Origin: an uncultured Desulfatiglans sp.
Lineage (GTDB): Bacteria > Desulfobacterota > DSM-4660 > Desulfatiglandales > Desulfatiglandaceae
DNA length: 64,000 nt
Assembly (NCBI GenBank): GCA_900498135.1
Contig: LR026961.1
Span: 3,124,602 to 3,188,601 of the forward strand
Direction of reading: 5' to 3'
Shown: piece by piece, positions 43,841 through 53,353 of the stretch
How the letters are laid out: every line of letters starts with the position of its first letter
Position numbering within the stretch: position 1 is the stretch's first letter
Notes under the pieces: generated by a model
What the model was told of the DNA's origin: nothing
The model's input: only the letters and a program-made list of their open reading frames with translations
The model's database searches: none
Program-made: the position numbers and the translations under genes

Positions 43841-45180
43841 CGGGTTAGATCCCAGCGCTTGCGCTTTTCCCAGAGGGCCTTGCGGGTGATGCCCAGGCGG
43901 TCGGCCAGTTGCTGCTCGGTCAGGGTGCCCTGGTAACGGCGGATGAAGGCCTTGGTGTAGGCCTCGATGGAGAGGCCCTCTTCCAAAGACTGTCCGGTGA
44001 ACGTCCCTCCGGTCTTCAGGCCTTCGGGGAGGTGTTCGGGGCGGATCAGCGGGCCGTCGGTGATCAGGACGGCCCGTTCGATGATGTTCTGGAGTTCGCG
44101 CACGTTGCCGGGCCAGGGGTATTCCCTCAGGAGACGAGCGGCGGCCGGGTCCAGGTCGCGGACCCGCTTCCCGAGTTCCTGGGCGAATTTGGCGATGAAC
44201 TGAGCCGCCAGAATGGGGATGTCTTCCTTCCGCTCTCTGAGGGGCGGAAGGTGCAGGGTGACGACGTTCAGACGGTAGAAAAGATCCTCGCGCAGGGTCC
44301 CTTCCCGCACGGCCTGGATCACATCCCGGTTGGTGGCGGCGATAAACCGGAGATCGACCTTGCGGCTCTGGGTGGAGCCGAGCGGCCGGATTTCGTGGTC
44401 GTCGATCACGCGCAGGAGCTTCGCCTGAAGGTGGGGGCTGAGGTCGGCGATCTCGTCCAGGAAGACGGTCCCCTCATCGGCCTCTTCGAAAAGCCCGCGC
44501 TTGGTCTGGGTCGCCCCGGTGAAGGCCCCTTTCACATAGCCGAACAGCTCCGATTCGAGCAGGTGATCGGGGATGGCGCTGCAGTTGATGGGAATGAAGG
44601 GTTTGCTCCGCCGCGGGCTGTTGTGATGAATGGCGCGGGTGAAAAGCTCCTTGCCCGTCCCGGTTTCCCCCAGCACCAGGATGTTGCTGCGTGAATCGGC
44701 GACCCGTTTGACCTGTTCGATCAACCCCTGGATCGCGGTGCTCGCGCCGAGGATGTTCTGGAAATCGTGGCGTTCTTCGAGCTGTTTGCGGAGCAGCGCA
44801 TTCTCCGACTGGAGCGACCGCTGATTGAGCGCCATCCGGACCAGGCGTTTGATCTCCTCGTGGATCACCGGCTTCAGGATATAGTCGTGGGCGCCGGCCC
44901 TCAACGCGCCGACCGCCGTCTCGATCGAGGCGTAGGCCGTCATGACGATCACGATCTGCTCGGGGCAGCGTTTCCTGACCGCCTCGAGGAATTCGATGCC
45001 GTCCATCCCCGGCAGGAGGATGTCGCAGAGGATCAGATCGTGCCCCCCCGCCTCGTAGAGGAGCAGGCCCGCCTCGGCGTTGCCGGCGGTCGAGACGTCG
45101 TACCCGTCGCGCTCGAACACCCGCCGCAGCGACTCGCACAGGGCCGCTTCGTCTTCGACGATGAGGATACGCTCGGGCAT
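43837..45180 (-). CDS. Sigma-54-dependent response regulator, NtrC family (intact)
   Basis: 447 residues: receiver with ILIVEDE and phospho-Asp53 (LCDILLPGMDG), AAA+ domain with Walker A LGETGTGKELF, the sigma-54 loop GYVKGAFTGA, Walker B GTVFLDEIADL, sensor PLRERKEDI and WPGNVREL, then a Fis-type helix-turn-helix (LTEQQLADRLGITRKALWEKRKRW). A complete enhancer-binding protein. Its ATG overlaps the stop of the DUF294 gene by 1 nt (TGATG), so it is the last gene of the operon started by the CbrX-like gene and is coupled to it. Probably activated by the sensor kinase at 48240. Confidence 0.95.
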   Translation of the reverse strand: MPERILIVEDEAALCESLRRVFERDGYDVSTAGNAEAGLLLYEAGGHDLILCDILLPGMDGIEFLEAVRKRCPEQIVIVMTAYASIETAVGALRAGAHDYILKPVIHEEIKRLVRMALNQRSLQSENALLRKQLEERHDFQNILGASTAIQGLIEQVKRVADSRSNILVLGETGTGKELFTRAIHHNSPRRSKPFIPINCSAIPDHLLESELFGYVKGAFTGATQTKRGLFEEADEGTVFLDEIADLSPHLQAKLLRVIDDHEIRPLGSTQSRKVDLRFIAATNRDVIQAVREGTLREDLFYRLNVVTLHLPPLRERKEDIPILAAQFIAKFAQELGKRVRDLDPAAARLLREYPWPGNVRELQNIIERAVLITDGPLIRPEHLPEGLKTGGTFTGQSLEEGLSIEAYTKAFIRRYQGTLTEQQLADRLGITRKALWEKRKRWDLTR

Positions 45181-47084
45181 CAGGCCGTCTCCAGGTCGAA
45201 ACGCGTTCGCGCGAGCTGCTGCAGGGACTCGATCAGGCGGAAGGCCTCCCGCAAGGTCTTCTTTTCGAGGCTGCTCATGTCCGCGGGCCGCAGCAGGGAG
45301 TCCGGGGCGAGCCCCGACCGGATCTGTTCATACTGGTGATGGGTGAGGGTCAACATCAGGTATTCGAAGGTGTGAAGCAGCTCCCGTTCGATCGGTGCAA
45401 AGGCCGGGTCCTTGACGCGCAGGGCCTTGATCCTTCCGAGGGTGGCGGTTTCCGCAAGACCGGTCGAGAGCGCGAACAGCCGGACGAGGTCGACGATCGG
45501 GAGGATCCCGCGCCGCTTCAGATCGATCTCGGTCCTCTGCTCCCCGTTTTTTTCGAAGATCTCATTGCCGACGAAGCCGGCCGGAGGAGGCGTCCGGACC
45601 GCCAGCCGCCCAAGGGAACGCAGAAACGCGCCGCCTTCCTCCATGATCCAGGGCGTGATGTGGCTTCGGATCCCCTGAAACAGCATGGATTTGCCGAAGA
45701 GCGGCCGGGCGTCGAAAAAGTTCAGCGCATTCGCCAGGTCCCCTTCAGAGGGCTCCGCAATCCATTGGGTGAAGACCGCCTTCCAGGTCCGGATCGGCTG
45801 GCACCAGCGGGGGTTGGCCGCCATGAGTCCCTGGGGGCAGGCCGGGATCCCGAGGGAGCCGAGGTTCTCTTTGACCCGGTTGCTGAAGACGGAGAAATAG
45901 CCCGCGGCGTCGATCTCCTCGCCGGGGGTGCCCGGGTCGGAGTAGATGAGGGCATTGTCCTGGTCCGTCTTGAAGATCTGTTCCCGGCGCCCTTCGCTTC
46001 CGAGGGCTACCCAGCAGTAGGGCAGCGGCGGCGGCCCCATCTCCTTTTCGGTCAGCTCGAGGACCCTCCGGATGAGACGGTCGTAGATCTCGGAGATGAT
46101 CCCCGCGAGTTGGGCGTAGTGGCTGCCCTCCTTGAGCAGCAGCCCGATGACGTTGAAGACCTTGGGCATCAGGGGGATCAGCCCCTCCATGCTGTCCTGG
46201 AGGAGGATGTCCTTCGCGAACGAGGCGGGGGAGGTCCCCTGGAGCAGCATGAGGTCGTGGTTGGTGATGATCCCTTTGATTTCGCCTTCCTCCACCACGA
46301 GGAGATGGTGGATGTTGTACTGAATCATCTTCATGAGGGCCTCGAAGCAGGATCCCTTTCCGTCGGCCCGGATCAGGGCGAGGTGGCTGATGTTCCGGAC
46401 CGGCTCCGAGACGCTTCGCCCCGTCGCTACGACCTTCTCGCGCAGATCGCGGTCGGTCACGATGCCCGTGGGCAGGTTGTGCTCGTTCAGGATGACGAGG
46501 GAGCTGATCCGGTGTCTGACCATGGTTCTGGCGGCCTCCTGGATGGAGATGGACCCGGGCACCGTGATCAGGCCCATGGCGATGTCCCCCACCGGCGTGG
46601 TGAAGAGGAGCCGGTCGTGGGCGCTCTGGAGCTGGCTTCGCCGCCGCATCTCCTGAGAGGTCCGATCGACGTAACGGGACAGGTACGACAGGAAATACTC
46701 GGCGAAGGCCGGGCTCGATTCGAGGAGTCGCTTGACCCGCTCCCTGCTCAGGATGTAGCAGAGGGTGTCTTCGATGGCCTTGACCGTAGTGCGCTGACGG
46801 TCCTTTCCGATCATGGACAGGAATCCGAAATTGTCTCCTTCTCCCTTGTACTCCGTAACGATTTCCTCGCCTTCATCCCCCTCGATGACGACCTTGACCG
46901 CCCCCTTCTTGATGACCCTCAAGGCGTCGCTGGGAGGCCCGTTCTGTTTCAGGATGAGTGTGTTGACGGGATAGAATTCCAGGGAGACATCCCTGGCCAC
47001 CCGCTCCATCTCCGCGCTGTCCAGGAACTGGAACGGGGGGATCCCCGAGAGAAACCGGATGACGTCTTCTGTCAGCATAGTCAT
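45180..47084 (-). CDS. cNMP-binding/CBS/DUF294 protein with intact motif (paralog 2)
   Basis: 634 residues with the same order as paralog 1: cNMP-binding-like domain, CBS pair, DUF294 with GSEGRREQ (362-369) and TDQDNAL (373-379), and the helical C-terminal domain. The intact GS...DxD motif suggests nucleotidyltransferase activity of the GlnD/GlnE-like kind; target unknown. It starts with ATG overlapping the stop of the upstream regulator in ATGA, so translation is coupled. Its position between two response regulators of one operon suggests that it modulates or reports on that signalling system. Confidence 0.9.
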   Translation of the reverse strand: MTMLTEDVIRFLSGIPPFQFLDSAEMERVARDVSLEFYPVNTLILKQNGPPSDALRVIKKGAVKVVIEGDEGEEIVTEYKGEGDNFGFLSMIGKDRQRTTVKAIEDTLCYILSRERVKRLLESSPAFAEYFLSYLSRYVDRTSQEMRRRSQLQSAHDRLLFTTPVGDIAMGLITVPGSISIQEAARTMVRHRISSLVILNEHNLPTGIVTDRDLREKVVATGRSVSEPVRNISHLALIRADGKGSCFEALMKMIQYNIHHLLVVEEGEIKGIITNHDLMLLQGTSPASFAKDILLQDSMEGLIPLMPKVFNVIGLLLKEGSHYAQLAGIISEIYDRLIRRVLELTEKEMGPPPLPYCWVALGSEGRREQIFKTDQDNALIYSDPGTPGEEIDAAGYFSVFSNRVKENLGSLGIPACPQGLMAANPRWCQPIRTWKAVFTQWIAEPSEGDLANALNFFDARPLFGKSMLFQGIRSHITPWIMEEGGAFLRSLGRLAVRTPPPAGFVGNEIFEKNGEQRTEIDLKRRGILPIVDLVRLFALSTGLAETATLGRIKALRVKDPAFAPIERELLHTFEYLMLTLTHHQYEQIRSGLAPDSLLRPADMSSLEKKTLREAFRLIESLQQLARTRFDLETA

Positions 47085-48247
47085 GAAAGGGGCGGAAAAT
47101 CCGCCGGCTGAAGCCGGTCGTTCCGGGTGAGCAGAACGGCCCGCTCGAGAAGGTTTCTGAGTTCCAGCACATTGCCGGGCCATGCGTAGGCCTTCAACCG
47201 GGTCCAGGCCTCCGTGGCCAGCCCCTCGACGGCTCTTCCGAAGGCGCGGTTGTATCGGCTCACGAAGAAGGCGGCCAGGTCCTGGATGTCTTCTCCCCGC
47301 TCGCGCAGCGGCGGCAGCTCCAGTTCCGCGACCTGCAGCCGCTGCTGGAGGGCGTCGAGGAACCGGCCCTCTGCAACGGCGTCTCCGAGGCACTTCTCCG
47401 TTCCGGAGATGATGAGCGCCTCGAAGGGCGTGTCGGTCCCCCCGCCGGCCGGACGGATGCGCCCGTCCGACAGGACGGAGAGCAGATGCTGCTGGACGGG
47501 AAGGGCGAGGGCGTCGACGCGGTTCAGGTAGACCGTCCCGCCCCGGGCCCTTTCGAGGAGGCCGCGGGCGCCCGTCTCGCCCTGCGGACCCTGGGCCCCT
47601 CGCCCGCCGAACAGGGCCTCTTCCTGCCCGTCGGGCGACAGGGCCTCGCAGTGCATCTCGAGAAAAGGCATACGCATCCTGGATCCCGCTTCATGGATCA
47701 TCCGGGCGACGAGCTTTTTTCCGGTCCCGATCTCGCCGGTCAAGAGGACGGGGCTCCTGGTCTCCGCCACCTTGCGGACGCGGTCCCGGACGGCCGTGAT
47801 GGCGGGATGGGCGCCGACCAGGTGCCGGGTGTCGTAATAGCCGGCGACCTGCTCCCTCAGCTGGGCGTTCTCCTCCTGCAGGGCCCTCAGTTTGAGCGCG
47901 TTTCGAACAGTCTGCTTGATCTCTTCGTGGATGATCGGTTTGACGATGTAGTCATAGGCCCCTGCCCGCAGCGTCTCGACCGCCGTCTCGAGCGAGGCGT
48001 AGGCGGTCATGACGATGCAGGCCTGCTCGGGTGCAGCCTCCTTTACGCGCTTGATCAATTCGATCCCCGTCATCCCCGGAAGGATGATGTCGGTCAGGAT
48101 CAGATCGAAGGAGCCCTCCTCGAAAAGCTCCATGGCCGGCTCCGCGCTGCTCACAGGAACGACTTCGTAGCCCTCCCGCTCAAAGACCCGGGTGAGGGAT
48201 TCTCTGAGGGTGTCCTCGTCTTCGACGATGAGTATGGTTTCAGCCAT
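47081..48247 (-). CDS. Degenerate NtrC-family regulator without GAFTGA loop or DNA-binding domain
   Basis: 388 residues. The receiver is intact (ILIVEDED, phospho-Asp53 in LTDIILPGMTG, Lys103). The AAA+ domain keeps GEIGTGKKLV at Walker A, but Walker B is GTVYLNRVD (no DE pair), the GAFTGA loop is replaced by FGGRGAQGPQGETGARG, the sensor-II Arg in WPGNVRE is Leu (WPGNVLELRN), and the protein ends at PADFPPLS without a helix-turn-helix. It keeps a strong GAGGAGG ribosome site, overlaps the kinase gene by 8 nt and the next gene by 4 nt, so it is expressed and not a recent wreck. Probably a phosphorylation-sensing partner or decoy, unable to activate sigma-54. Confidence 0.9.
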   Translation of the reverse strand: MAETILIVEDEDTLRESLTRVFEREGYEVVPVSSAEPAMELFEEGSFDLILTDIILPGMTGIELIKRVKEAAPEQACIVMTAYASLETAVETLRAGAYDYIVKPIIHEEIKQTVRNALKLRALQEENAQLREQVAGYYDTRHLVGAHPAITAVRDRVRKVAETRSPVLLTGEIGTGKKLVARMIHEAGSRMRMPFLEMHCEALSPDGQEEALFGGRGAQGPQGETGARGLLERARGGTVYLNRVDALALPVQQHLLSVLSDGRIRPAGGGTDTPFEALIISGTEKCLGDAVAEGRFLDALQQRLQVAELELPPLRERGEDIQDLAAFFVSRYNRAFGRAVEGLATEAWTRLKAYAWPGNVLELRNLLERAVLLTRNDRLQPADFPPLS

Positions 48248-51200
48248 GTGATGCCTCCTCTTTTGGCAGCCTGATTTCAAAGATGGTCCCGCTCCCTTTG
48301 CTGCTTCTGACGCTGATGCTCCCGTTATGCTCCTTGATGATGCCGTAGCAGATGCTCAGCCCGAGGCCGGTTCCTTTGCCCATGGGTTTGGTGGAGAAAA
48401 AGGGGTCGAAGATGCGGTCGATCAGCGATTCATCGATGCCGCTCCCGGTGTCCCGGAAGCGGATGTCGATCCATCGGTCCTTGTCCTCGATCGACACCTC
48501 GAGCCTGCCGCCTTCCGGCATCGCGTCGACGGCATTGAGCATGAGATTCAGGAAGACCTGCTGGATCTGGTCGGGGTTGACGCGGAGCTGGGGGATCGGG
48601 TCCATCCGGGTGACGAACTCCACCTTCCGCGACCGTTTGTCGTATTTGAGGAGATTGACGGTCTGCTCCACCAGCCCGGGGATGTCGGTGGGCACCTTTT
48701 CGGAGGAGGAAAGCCGCGCGAAATCGCCGAGGCTCCGGACGATCTTGGAGATGCGGGCCAGGTGTCCGTTGATGTTGTTCAGGGACTCCCGCGTGAAGGC
48801 CACATCCTGATCGCTGCGCAGTTCGAGGGACTGGAGCTCCTGCACCAGTGAACTGATCGAGGCGAGAGGGTTGCCGATCTCGTGGGAGATGCCGGCCGTC
48901 AGTTTGCCGAGGCTCGCCAGCTTCGAGGTCTGAAGCAGTTGCTTTTCCATGATCTTCTTCTGGGTGATGTTTTCGAAGATGGCGACCAGCCCGCCGGAAG
49001 GGTCTTCGAACGGACTGATGTTGATCTTGATATGCTGCAGGGCGGGCGATTCCACTGTCCGTTCCTGCTGCTTCCCGAGGCTCCAGGCCTCCTCGGGGAT
49101 CCAGGGGATCAGGGGCTGCACCGGCCGGCTGATGGCCGCGGTCTTGGAGATGCCCGTCAGCGTCTCCATCTCCCGGTTCCAATAGGTGACGTGGAGGTGC
49201 GCGTCCACGGCCACGATCCCGAAGGGGGCGCTTTCGATGATGTTCTCGCTGAAGGCCTTGAGGTAGGCCAGGTTCCGGTTGGCCTCGGACAGCTCGTGGC
49301 GCGACAGGCGCAGGGTGTCGGTCATCATCTTGACCGAGCTCGACAACTCGTCCCGCTCCTTTTCGGTGAGGATCGATTTGTCCTCGAAGAGGATGGCGGC
49401 CATGGAGGATCCGAGGGCCCCGGACAGGATCCGTTTGGCCTCGTCCCGCAGGCGGATCAGGTCGTCCCGGCTGACGGCTCCATGCTCGATCCCGTGCCGG
49501 GCCATGAAGCGGCCGATGACATCTGAGGCCTCCTGCCTGCCGATGTACTGCTCCAGGATGGCTTCGATCTGTTCGATGCTGTAAAGGCTCTTCGGAGAGA
49601 CCAGCGCCGGGTCGTAGGCCTCCACGAACAGCAGGGCCTGCCGTTCTTCCTCCCCGCGCTTGGCGGTGGCGAGGGAGACCCCGATGTAGGCGACGACGTT
49701 GAAGAGCAGCCCCCAGAAGAGGGAGTGGCTCCATTTGTCGAGCCCTTCGAGTCCGAAGAGGGCCCTGGGGCTCAGGAACGCGTTCCGCATCAGGGATTCA
49801 GCCCCCCATTCGGCGGGGAGCACGTGCGCGCGGATGAGGGCCGGCAGCAGAAGGGTGTAGGTCCACACGCCGAAGCCGGCCAGGATGCCGGCGACCGCCC
49901 CCTTCTTGTTGCCCTTCTTCCAGTACAGGCCCAGGATGAAAGCCGGGGCGAAGATCGTGACGGCCTCGAAGGATTTGAGGCCGATCTGCACCAGGGTGTA
50001 GAAGCGGCCGATGAAGACCGCGAAGAAATAGCCGAGGAAAACGCATCCGATGATGATGAAGCGTTTGATGTTCAGGATTAGCGCGGGAAACCCCCTGATC
50101 TGACGGAAGCGGAAGATGGCCGGCATGACGAGGCTGTTCATGACCATGGTGCTCAAGGCCAGGGATTCCACGATGATCATGCCGCTGGCGGCCGAGAAGC
50201 CGCCGATCAAAACCAGGAGGGCCAGGGCGGGGCTGCCCTGGGTCAGGGGGATGGTGAGGACGAAGGTGTCGGCCTCCGCCTGGTGCCTGCCGAGGAGGAT
50301 GCCCCCGAAGGCGATCGGCAGGACGAAGATGTTCATCAGCAGGAGGTAGAGCGGAAAGAGCCACATGGCCTTGTAGACGTGGGAGGGATCGGCGTTTTCC
50401 ACCACCGCCATCTGGAACTGGCGGGGCAGGAAGAGGACGGCCATCATAGAGAGGAAAAGGAGCGAGGACCACTCCAGATAGCTGACGGTAGACCCCTCGC
50501 CGATCGTCATCAGGTGGCCCTGGTCCGATGCCTGGATGCGGCTGAAGATCTCCCCGAAGCCGTCGAAGAGTCCGTAGGTGACGAAGATCCCGACGCCCAG
50601 AAAGGCGACCAGCTTGACCAGGGATTCGAAGGCGATGGCGAGGACCAGTCCGCCGTGCCGTTCGGATGAATCCAGGCGGCGGGCCCCGAAGATGACGGCG
50701 AAGATACCGAGGACCAGGGTGATCACCCATCCGGTGGCGGTGATGCCCCGCGACTCGCCGGCAAGGATCGTGAAGGCGTTCAAAATGGCCTTCATCTGGA
50801 GTCCGAGGTAGGGGGTGATGCCGACCAGCGAGACCAGGGTGACCAGGATGGAGATGAAGAGCGAGTTCCCGTAGCGGGAGCTCAGAAAATCCGAGATGGT
50901 CGTGATGCGGTGGCGCTTCGCGATGACGATGATCTTGATCAGGAGGACCCCCCAGAGGCACGACATGAGGGTGGGGCCGAGGTAGACCGGCAGAAAGGAC
51001 AGCCCCGAGGTGGCCGCCTCGCCCACGCTGCCGTAAAAGGTCCAGGAGGTGCAGTAGACCGCCAGGGAGAGGGAATAGACATAGGGGTTCGCGACCAGGC
51101 TCTTCCCTTTCCGCTCGCGCCGCTCGGCGTAATAGGCGACGAGGAAGAGGGCCGTCAGGTTGCCCATCACGATCAGGGAAATGAACCACCCCTTGAACAT
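48240..51200 (-). CDS. SSS-transporter-type sensor histidine kinase (CbrA-like)
   Basis: 986 residues. The first 510 or so form an SSS (PutP-like) transporter with about thirteen membrane helices (LAVYCTSWTFYGSVGEAA, RQFQMAVVENADPSHV, GGFSAASGMIIVESLALS). A linker and PAS domain follow (ENIIESAPFGIVAVDAHLHVT), then HisKA with SHEIGNPLASI (phospho-His near 772) and HATPase (N box NLMLNAVDAMPEGG, DTGSGIDES, GKGTGLGLS). Membrane sensor that may couple solute binding or transport to signalling, as CbrA does. The next genes are its likely regulators. Only 1 nt separates it from the small upstream gene. Confidence 0.93.
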   Translation of the reverse strand: MFKGWFISLIVMGNLTALFLVAYYAERRERKGKSLVANPYVYSLSLAVYCTSWTFYGSVGEAATSGLSFLPVYLGPTLMSCLWGVLLIKIIVIAKRHRITTISDFLSSRYGNSLFISILVTLVSLVGITPYLGLQMKAILNAFTILAGESRGITATGWVITLVLGIFAVIFGARRLDSSERHGGLVLAIAFESLVKLVAFLGVGIFVTYGLFDGFGEIFSRIQASDQGHLMTIGEGSTVSYLEWSSLLFLSMMAVLFLPRQFQMAVVENADPSHVYKAMWLFPLYLLLMNIFVLPIAFGGILLGRHQAEADTFVLTIPLTQGSPALALLVLIGGFSAASGMIIVESLALSTMVMNSLVMPAIFRFRQIRGFPALILNIKRFIIIGCVFLGYFFAVFIGRFYTLVQIGLKSFEAVTIFAPAFILGLYWKKGNKKGAVAGILAGFGVWTYTLLLPALIRAHVLPAEWGAESLMRNAFLSPRALFGLEGLDKWSHSLFWGLLFNVVAYIGVSLATAKRGEEERQALLFVEAYDPALVSPKSLYSIEQIEAILEQYIGRQEASDVIGRFMARHGIEHGAVSRDDLIRLRDEAKRILSGALGSSMAAILFEDKSILTEKERDELSSSVKMMTDTLRLSRHELSEANRNLAYLKAFSENIIESAPFGIVAVDAHLHVTYWNREMETLTGISKTAAISRPVQPLIPWIPEEAWSLGKQQERTVESPALQHIKINISPFEDPSGGLVAIFENITQKKIMEKQLLQTSKLASLGKLTAGISHEIGNPLASISSLVQELQSLELRSDQDVAFTRESLNNINGHLARISKIVRSLGDFARLSSSEKVPTDIPGLVEQTVNLLKYDKRSRKVEFVTRMDPIPQLRVNPDQIQQVFLNLMLNAVDAMPEGGRLEVSIEDKDRWIDIRFRDTGSGIDESLIDRIFDPFFSTKPMGKGTGLGLSICYGIIKEHNGSISVRSSKGSGTIFEIRLPKEEASHG

Positions 51201-51201
51201 C

Positions 51202-51378
51202 TCAGACCTTCCCCCTGCCGTTCGCCCGGTTGGCGAGGATCCCGACGATCAGGATGAAGAGCGCCCAGAGCGTGTAGAGATAATAGGGCAGAGGCACTCG
51301 GACCAGCGCCGTCAGCGGCCAGTTGAAAAAGAGGATGCCCAGGAAGAAGATAAACGGCCACAGTTCTTTGTTCTGCAT
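51202..51378 (-). CDS. Small CbrX-like membrane protein
   Basis: 58 residues with two hydrophobic segments (LWPFIFFLGILFFNWPLTALV and LPYYLYTLWALFILIVGILA) and a basic tail. Small hydrophobic proteins of this size are encoded just before SSS-type kinases (CbrX before CbrA in Pseudomonas), and translation is coupled. GGGAG lies 8 nt before the ATG. Confidence 0.75.
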   Translation of the reverse strand: MQNKELWPFIFFLGILFFNWPLTALVRVPLPYYLYTLWALFILIVGILANRANGRGKV

Positions 51379-51437
51379 GTCGGTACTCCCTTTCGCAGGC
51401 GTGGGGATCCGGGGTCCGCCTCTGCGGACCTTCGATC

Positions 51438-53315
51438 TCATTCCTCTGCCGGTTCGTCGAACCGGCAGGTCAGGCACAGCGTTCCTTCCTCGAAGAAGGT
51501 GTGGACCTTGTAGGGCAGTGAGTGGAACAGCTTGATCATCTTCTGGTTCTGGGGCATCGTGTATGCGCTCAGGCCGGCGATGCCGCTTTCGCGGGCGGCT
51601 TCGGCCAGTTTTCGGATGAGGATGGTCCCGATCCCCTTCCCCTGCCAGTCCTTGAGGACCGAAAAGGCGACCTCGGCTTCATTGCGGGCCGGGTGGAAGA
51701 ACGAGCCGCCGATGGCGATGACGGTCTCGAATCCCAGTTCTCCCGTCACCGCCAGGAGGGTCAGGTTCTTGATGTAGTCGATGTGGTACATCTCGGCCAC
51801 GTCGCGCCGCGGAAAGAGCGGCTTTTCGTGCATGAAACGGAAGACGAGGTCCTCCTTGTCCATGTTGTAGAAATGTTCCTGGATCAGCCGCTCATCGGAG
51901 GGCTTGGTGGGCCGGATCAGGACGCGTTCGCCCGCGATGTCGCGGACCTCTTCCAGCTTTACGGGGTAGACCCCGAAGATGGAGGCGCTCAGGGTCTGTT
52001 CGGGGGCGAGCAGGCCCTTTTGCCGGGCCTGATAGAAGAGGTCCTCGCGGAAATCCGGGTGCGCGATGCTGATAACGGCCACTGCCCGCTCCTGGAGGCT
52101 TTTTCCGAAGAGATTGACGATCCCGTATTCCGTCACCACGTACTGGACGTCGCCGCGCGGCACGACGACAGCCGTGTCGTCCAGCGTGGGAACGATCCGG
52201 CTCCGCTTGCCGTCGAGGGTGGTCGACGGCAGCATCAGGATGGATTTCCCATCGGGGGCCTCCGCAGCCCCTCGGATGAAGTCCATGATATCGGTCACGC
52301 CGGAGAGATTGTTGTAAGGCATGGCGTCGACCGCGACCTGGCCGGTGAGGTCCATGGCGGTGGCCACGTTGAGGGCTACCATCCGGTTGTGCCGCGCGAT
52401 GATCGACGGCCGGTTCACGTAGTCGGACGGGCGGAACTCGATGCACGGGTTGTCGTTGATGAAGGCGTAGAGGTCTTTGGAGCCGATGGCGGCGCTCGCC
52501 ACGAGTTTGCCGTTGTTGTATCCCTTGCGCCGGTTGGTGATCACCCCCAGGCCGACCAGCTTCATGATGCCATCGGTCAGGAAACGGCTGTGGACCCCGA
52601 GGTCCTTCCGGTCGGTAAGGGCCGCGAGGGTCGCCTGGGGGGCCGCGCCGAGGCCGATGTGGATGGTGGAGCCGTTTTCGATAAGCTTGACCGTGTGCCC
52701 GGCGATCTGCCTGGCGGCCTCGAGGCCCGGCGGGTCGGCGATGGTCAGGAGATCCTCCTCGCATTCGACGATCCGGTCGACCTGGTTGACATGGATGAAG
52801 CTGTGGCCCAGGACCCGGGGCATCCTGGGGTTGACCTGGGCGATGACCAGGGAGGCCGCCTCGGCCGCCGCGAGGGTGATGTCGACCGAGATGCCGAGGC
52901 TCATCCAGCCGAAGTCATCCGGCGGAGAGACCTGGATCAGGGCGGCATGGATGGGGATCTGCCGGCTTCGGAGAAGGCGCGGGACCGCCGAGAGGTTGAT
53001 CGGGGTGATGAAGCGGCGGTTGCGCTCGAGGGTCCGGGTCTTGCCGGACCCGAGATAGAAGGAGCGCATGTTGAAGCAGTCGCCGCCGCTTCTGGCGGCT
53101 ATCCGGGTGAGCGGCGAACTCTCCATGCTGAGGAGACGCACGATCTCGATGTCCCCGAAGAGGTGGGCCTTCCTGGCCAGTTCACGGACCAGGCACTGGG
53201 GCTCGCCGCAGGAGGACCCGATGAAGACCCTCTGGCCGTGCCGGATGGCGCGAAGGGCCTCCTCGGGGGAGGTGAGCTTGCTGCGGTAGTCATCGGCCCA
53301 GTAAGGCGTTTCCAT
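51438..53315 (-). CDS. Acetyl-CoA hydrolase/CoA-transferase fused to a GNAT acetyltransferase domain
   Basis: 625 residues. Residues 1 to about 440 are an acetyl-CoA hydrolase/CoA-transferase family protein (GQRVFIGSSCGEPQCLV, IHAALIQVSPPDDFGWMSLG, IHIGLGAAPQATLAALTD, IINDNP-type AFINDNPCIEFRPSDYVN, VVPRGDVQYVVTEYGIVNLFGK). A C-terminal GNAT domain follows (about 455-620: VLIRPTKPSDERLIQEHFYNM, EVAFSVLKDWQGKGIGTILIRKLAEAAR). Such fusions may link CoA-ester turnover to protein or metabolite acetylation. Start at ATG 53315, 38 bp after the DUF294 stop; no strong ribosome site. Confidence 0.88.
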   Translation of the reverse strand: METPYWADDYRSKLTSPEEALRAIRHGQRVFIGSSCGEPQCLVRELARKAHLFGDIEIVRLLSMESSPLTRIAARSGGDCFNMRSFYLGSGKTRTLERNRRFITPINLSAVPRLLRSRQIPIHAALIQVSPPDDFGWMSLGISVDITLAAAEAASLVIAQVNPRMPRVLGHSFIHVNQVDRIVECEEDLLTIADPPGLEAARQIAGHTVKLIENGSTIHIGLGAAPQATLAALTDRKDLGVHSRFLTDGIMKLVGLGVITNRRKGYNNGKLVASAAIGSKDLYAFINDNPCIEFRPSDYVNRPSIIARHNRMVALNVATAMDLTGQVAVDAMPYNNLSGVTDIMDFIRGAAEAPDGKSILMLPSTTLDGKRSRIVPTLDDTAVVVPRGDVQYVVTEYGIVNLFGKSLQERAVAVISIAHPDFREDLFYQARQKGLLAPEQTLSASIFGVYPVKLEEVRDIAGERVLIRPTKPSDERLIQEHFYNMDKEDLVFRFMHEKPLFPRRDVAEMYHIDYIKNLTLLAVTGELGFETVIAIGGSFFHPARNEAEVAFSVLKDWQGKGIGTILIRKLAEAARESGIAGLSAYTMPQNQKMIKLFHSLPYKVHTFFEEGTLCLTCRFDEPAEE

Positions 53316-53353
53316 GCCGCGAGTCCTGGATGCGTCGGATCCTGAAGGGGTTT

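Noticed and set aside
47081..48247. The degenerate regulator as a frameshifted pseudogene
   Set aside because: No premature stop or frame change; strong ribosome site and overlapping neighbours indicate real expression. I kept it as a CDS with lost motifs.
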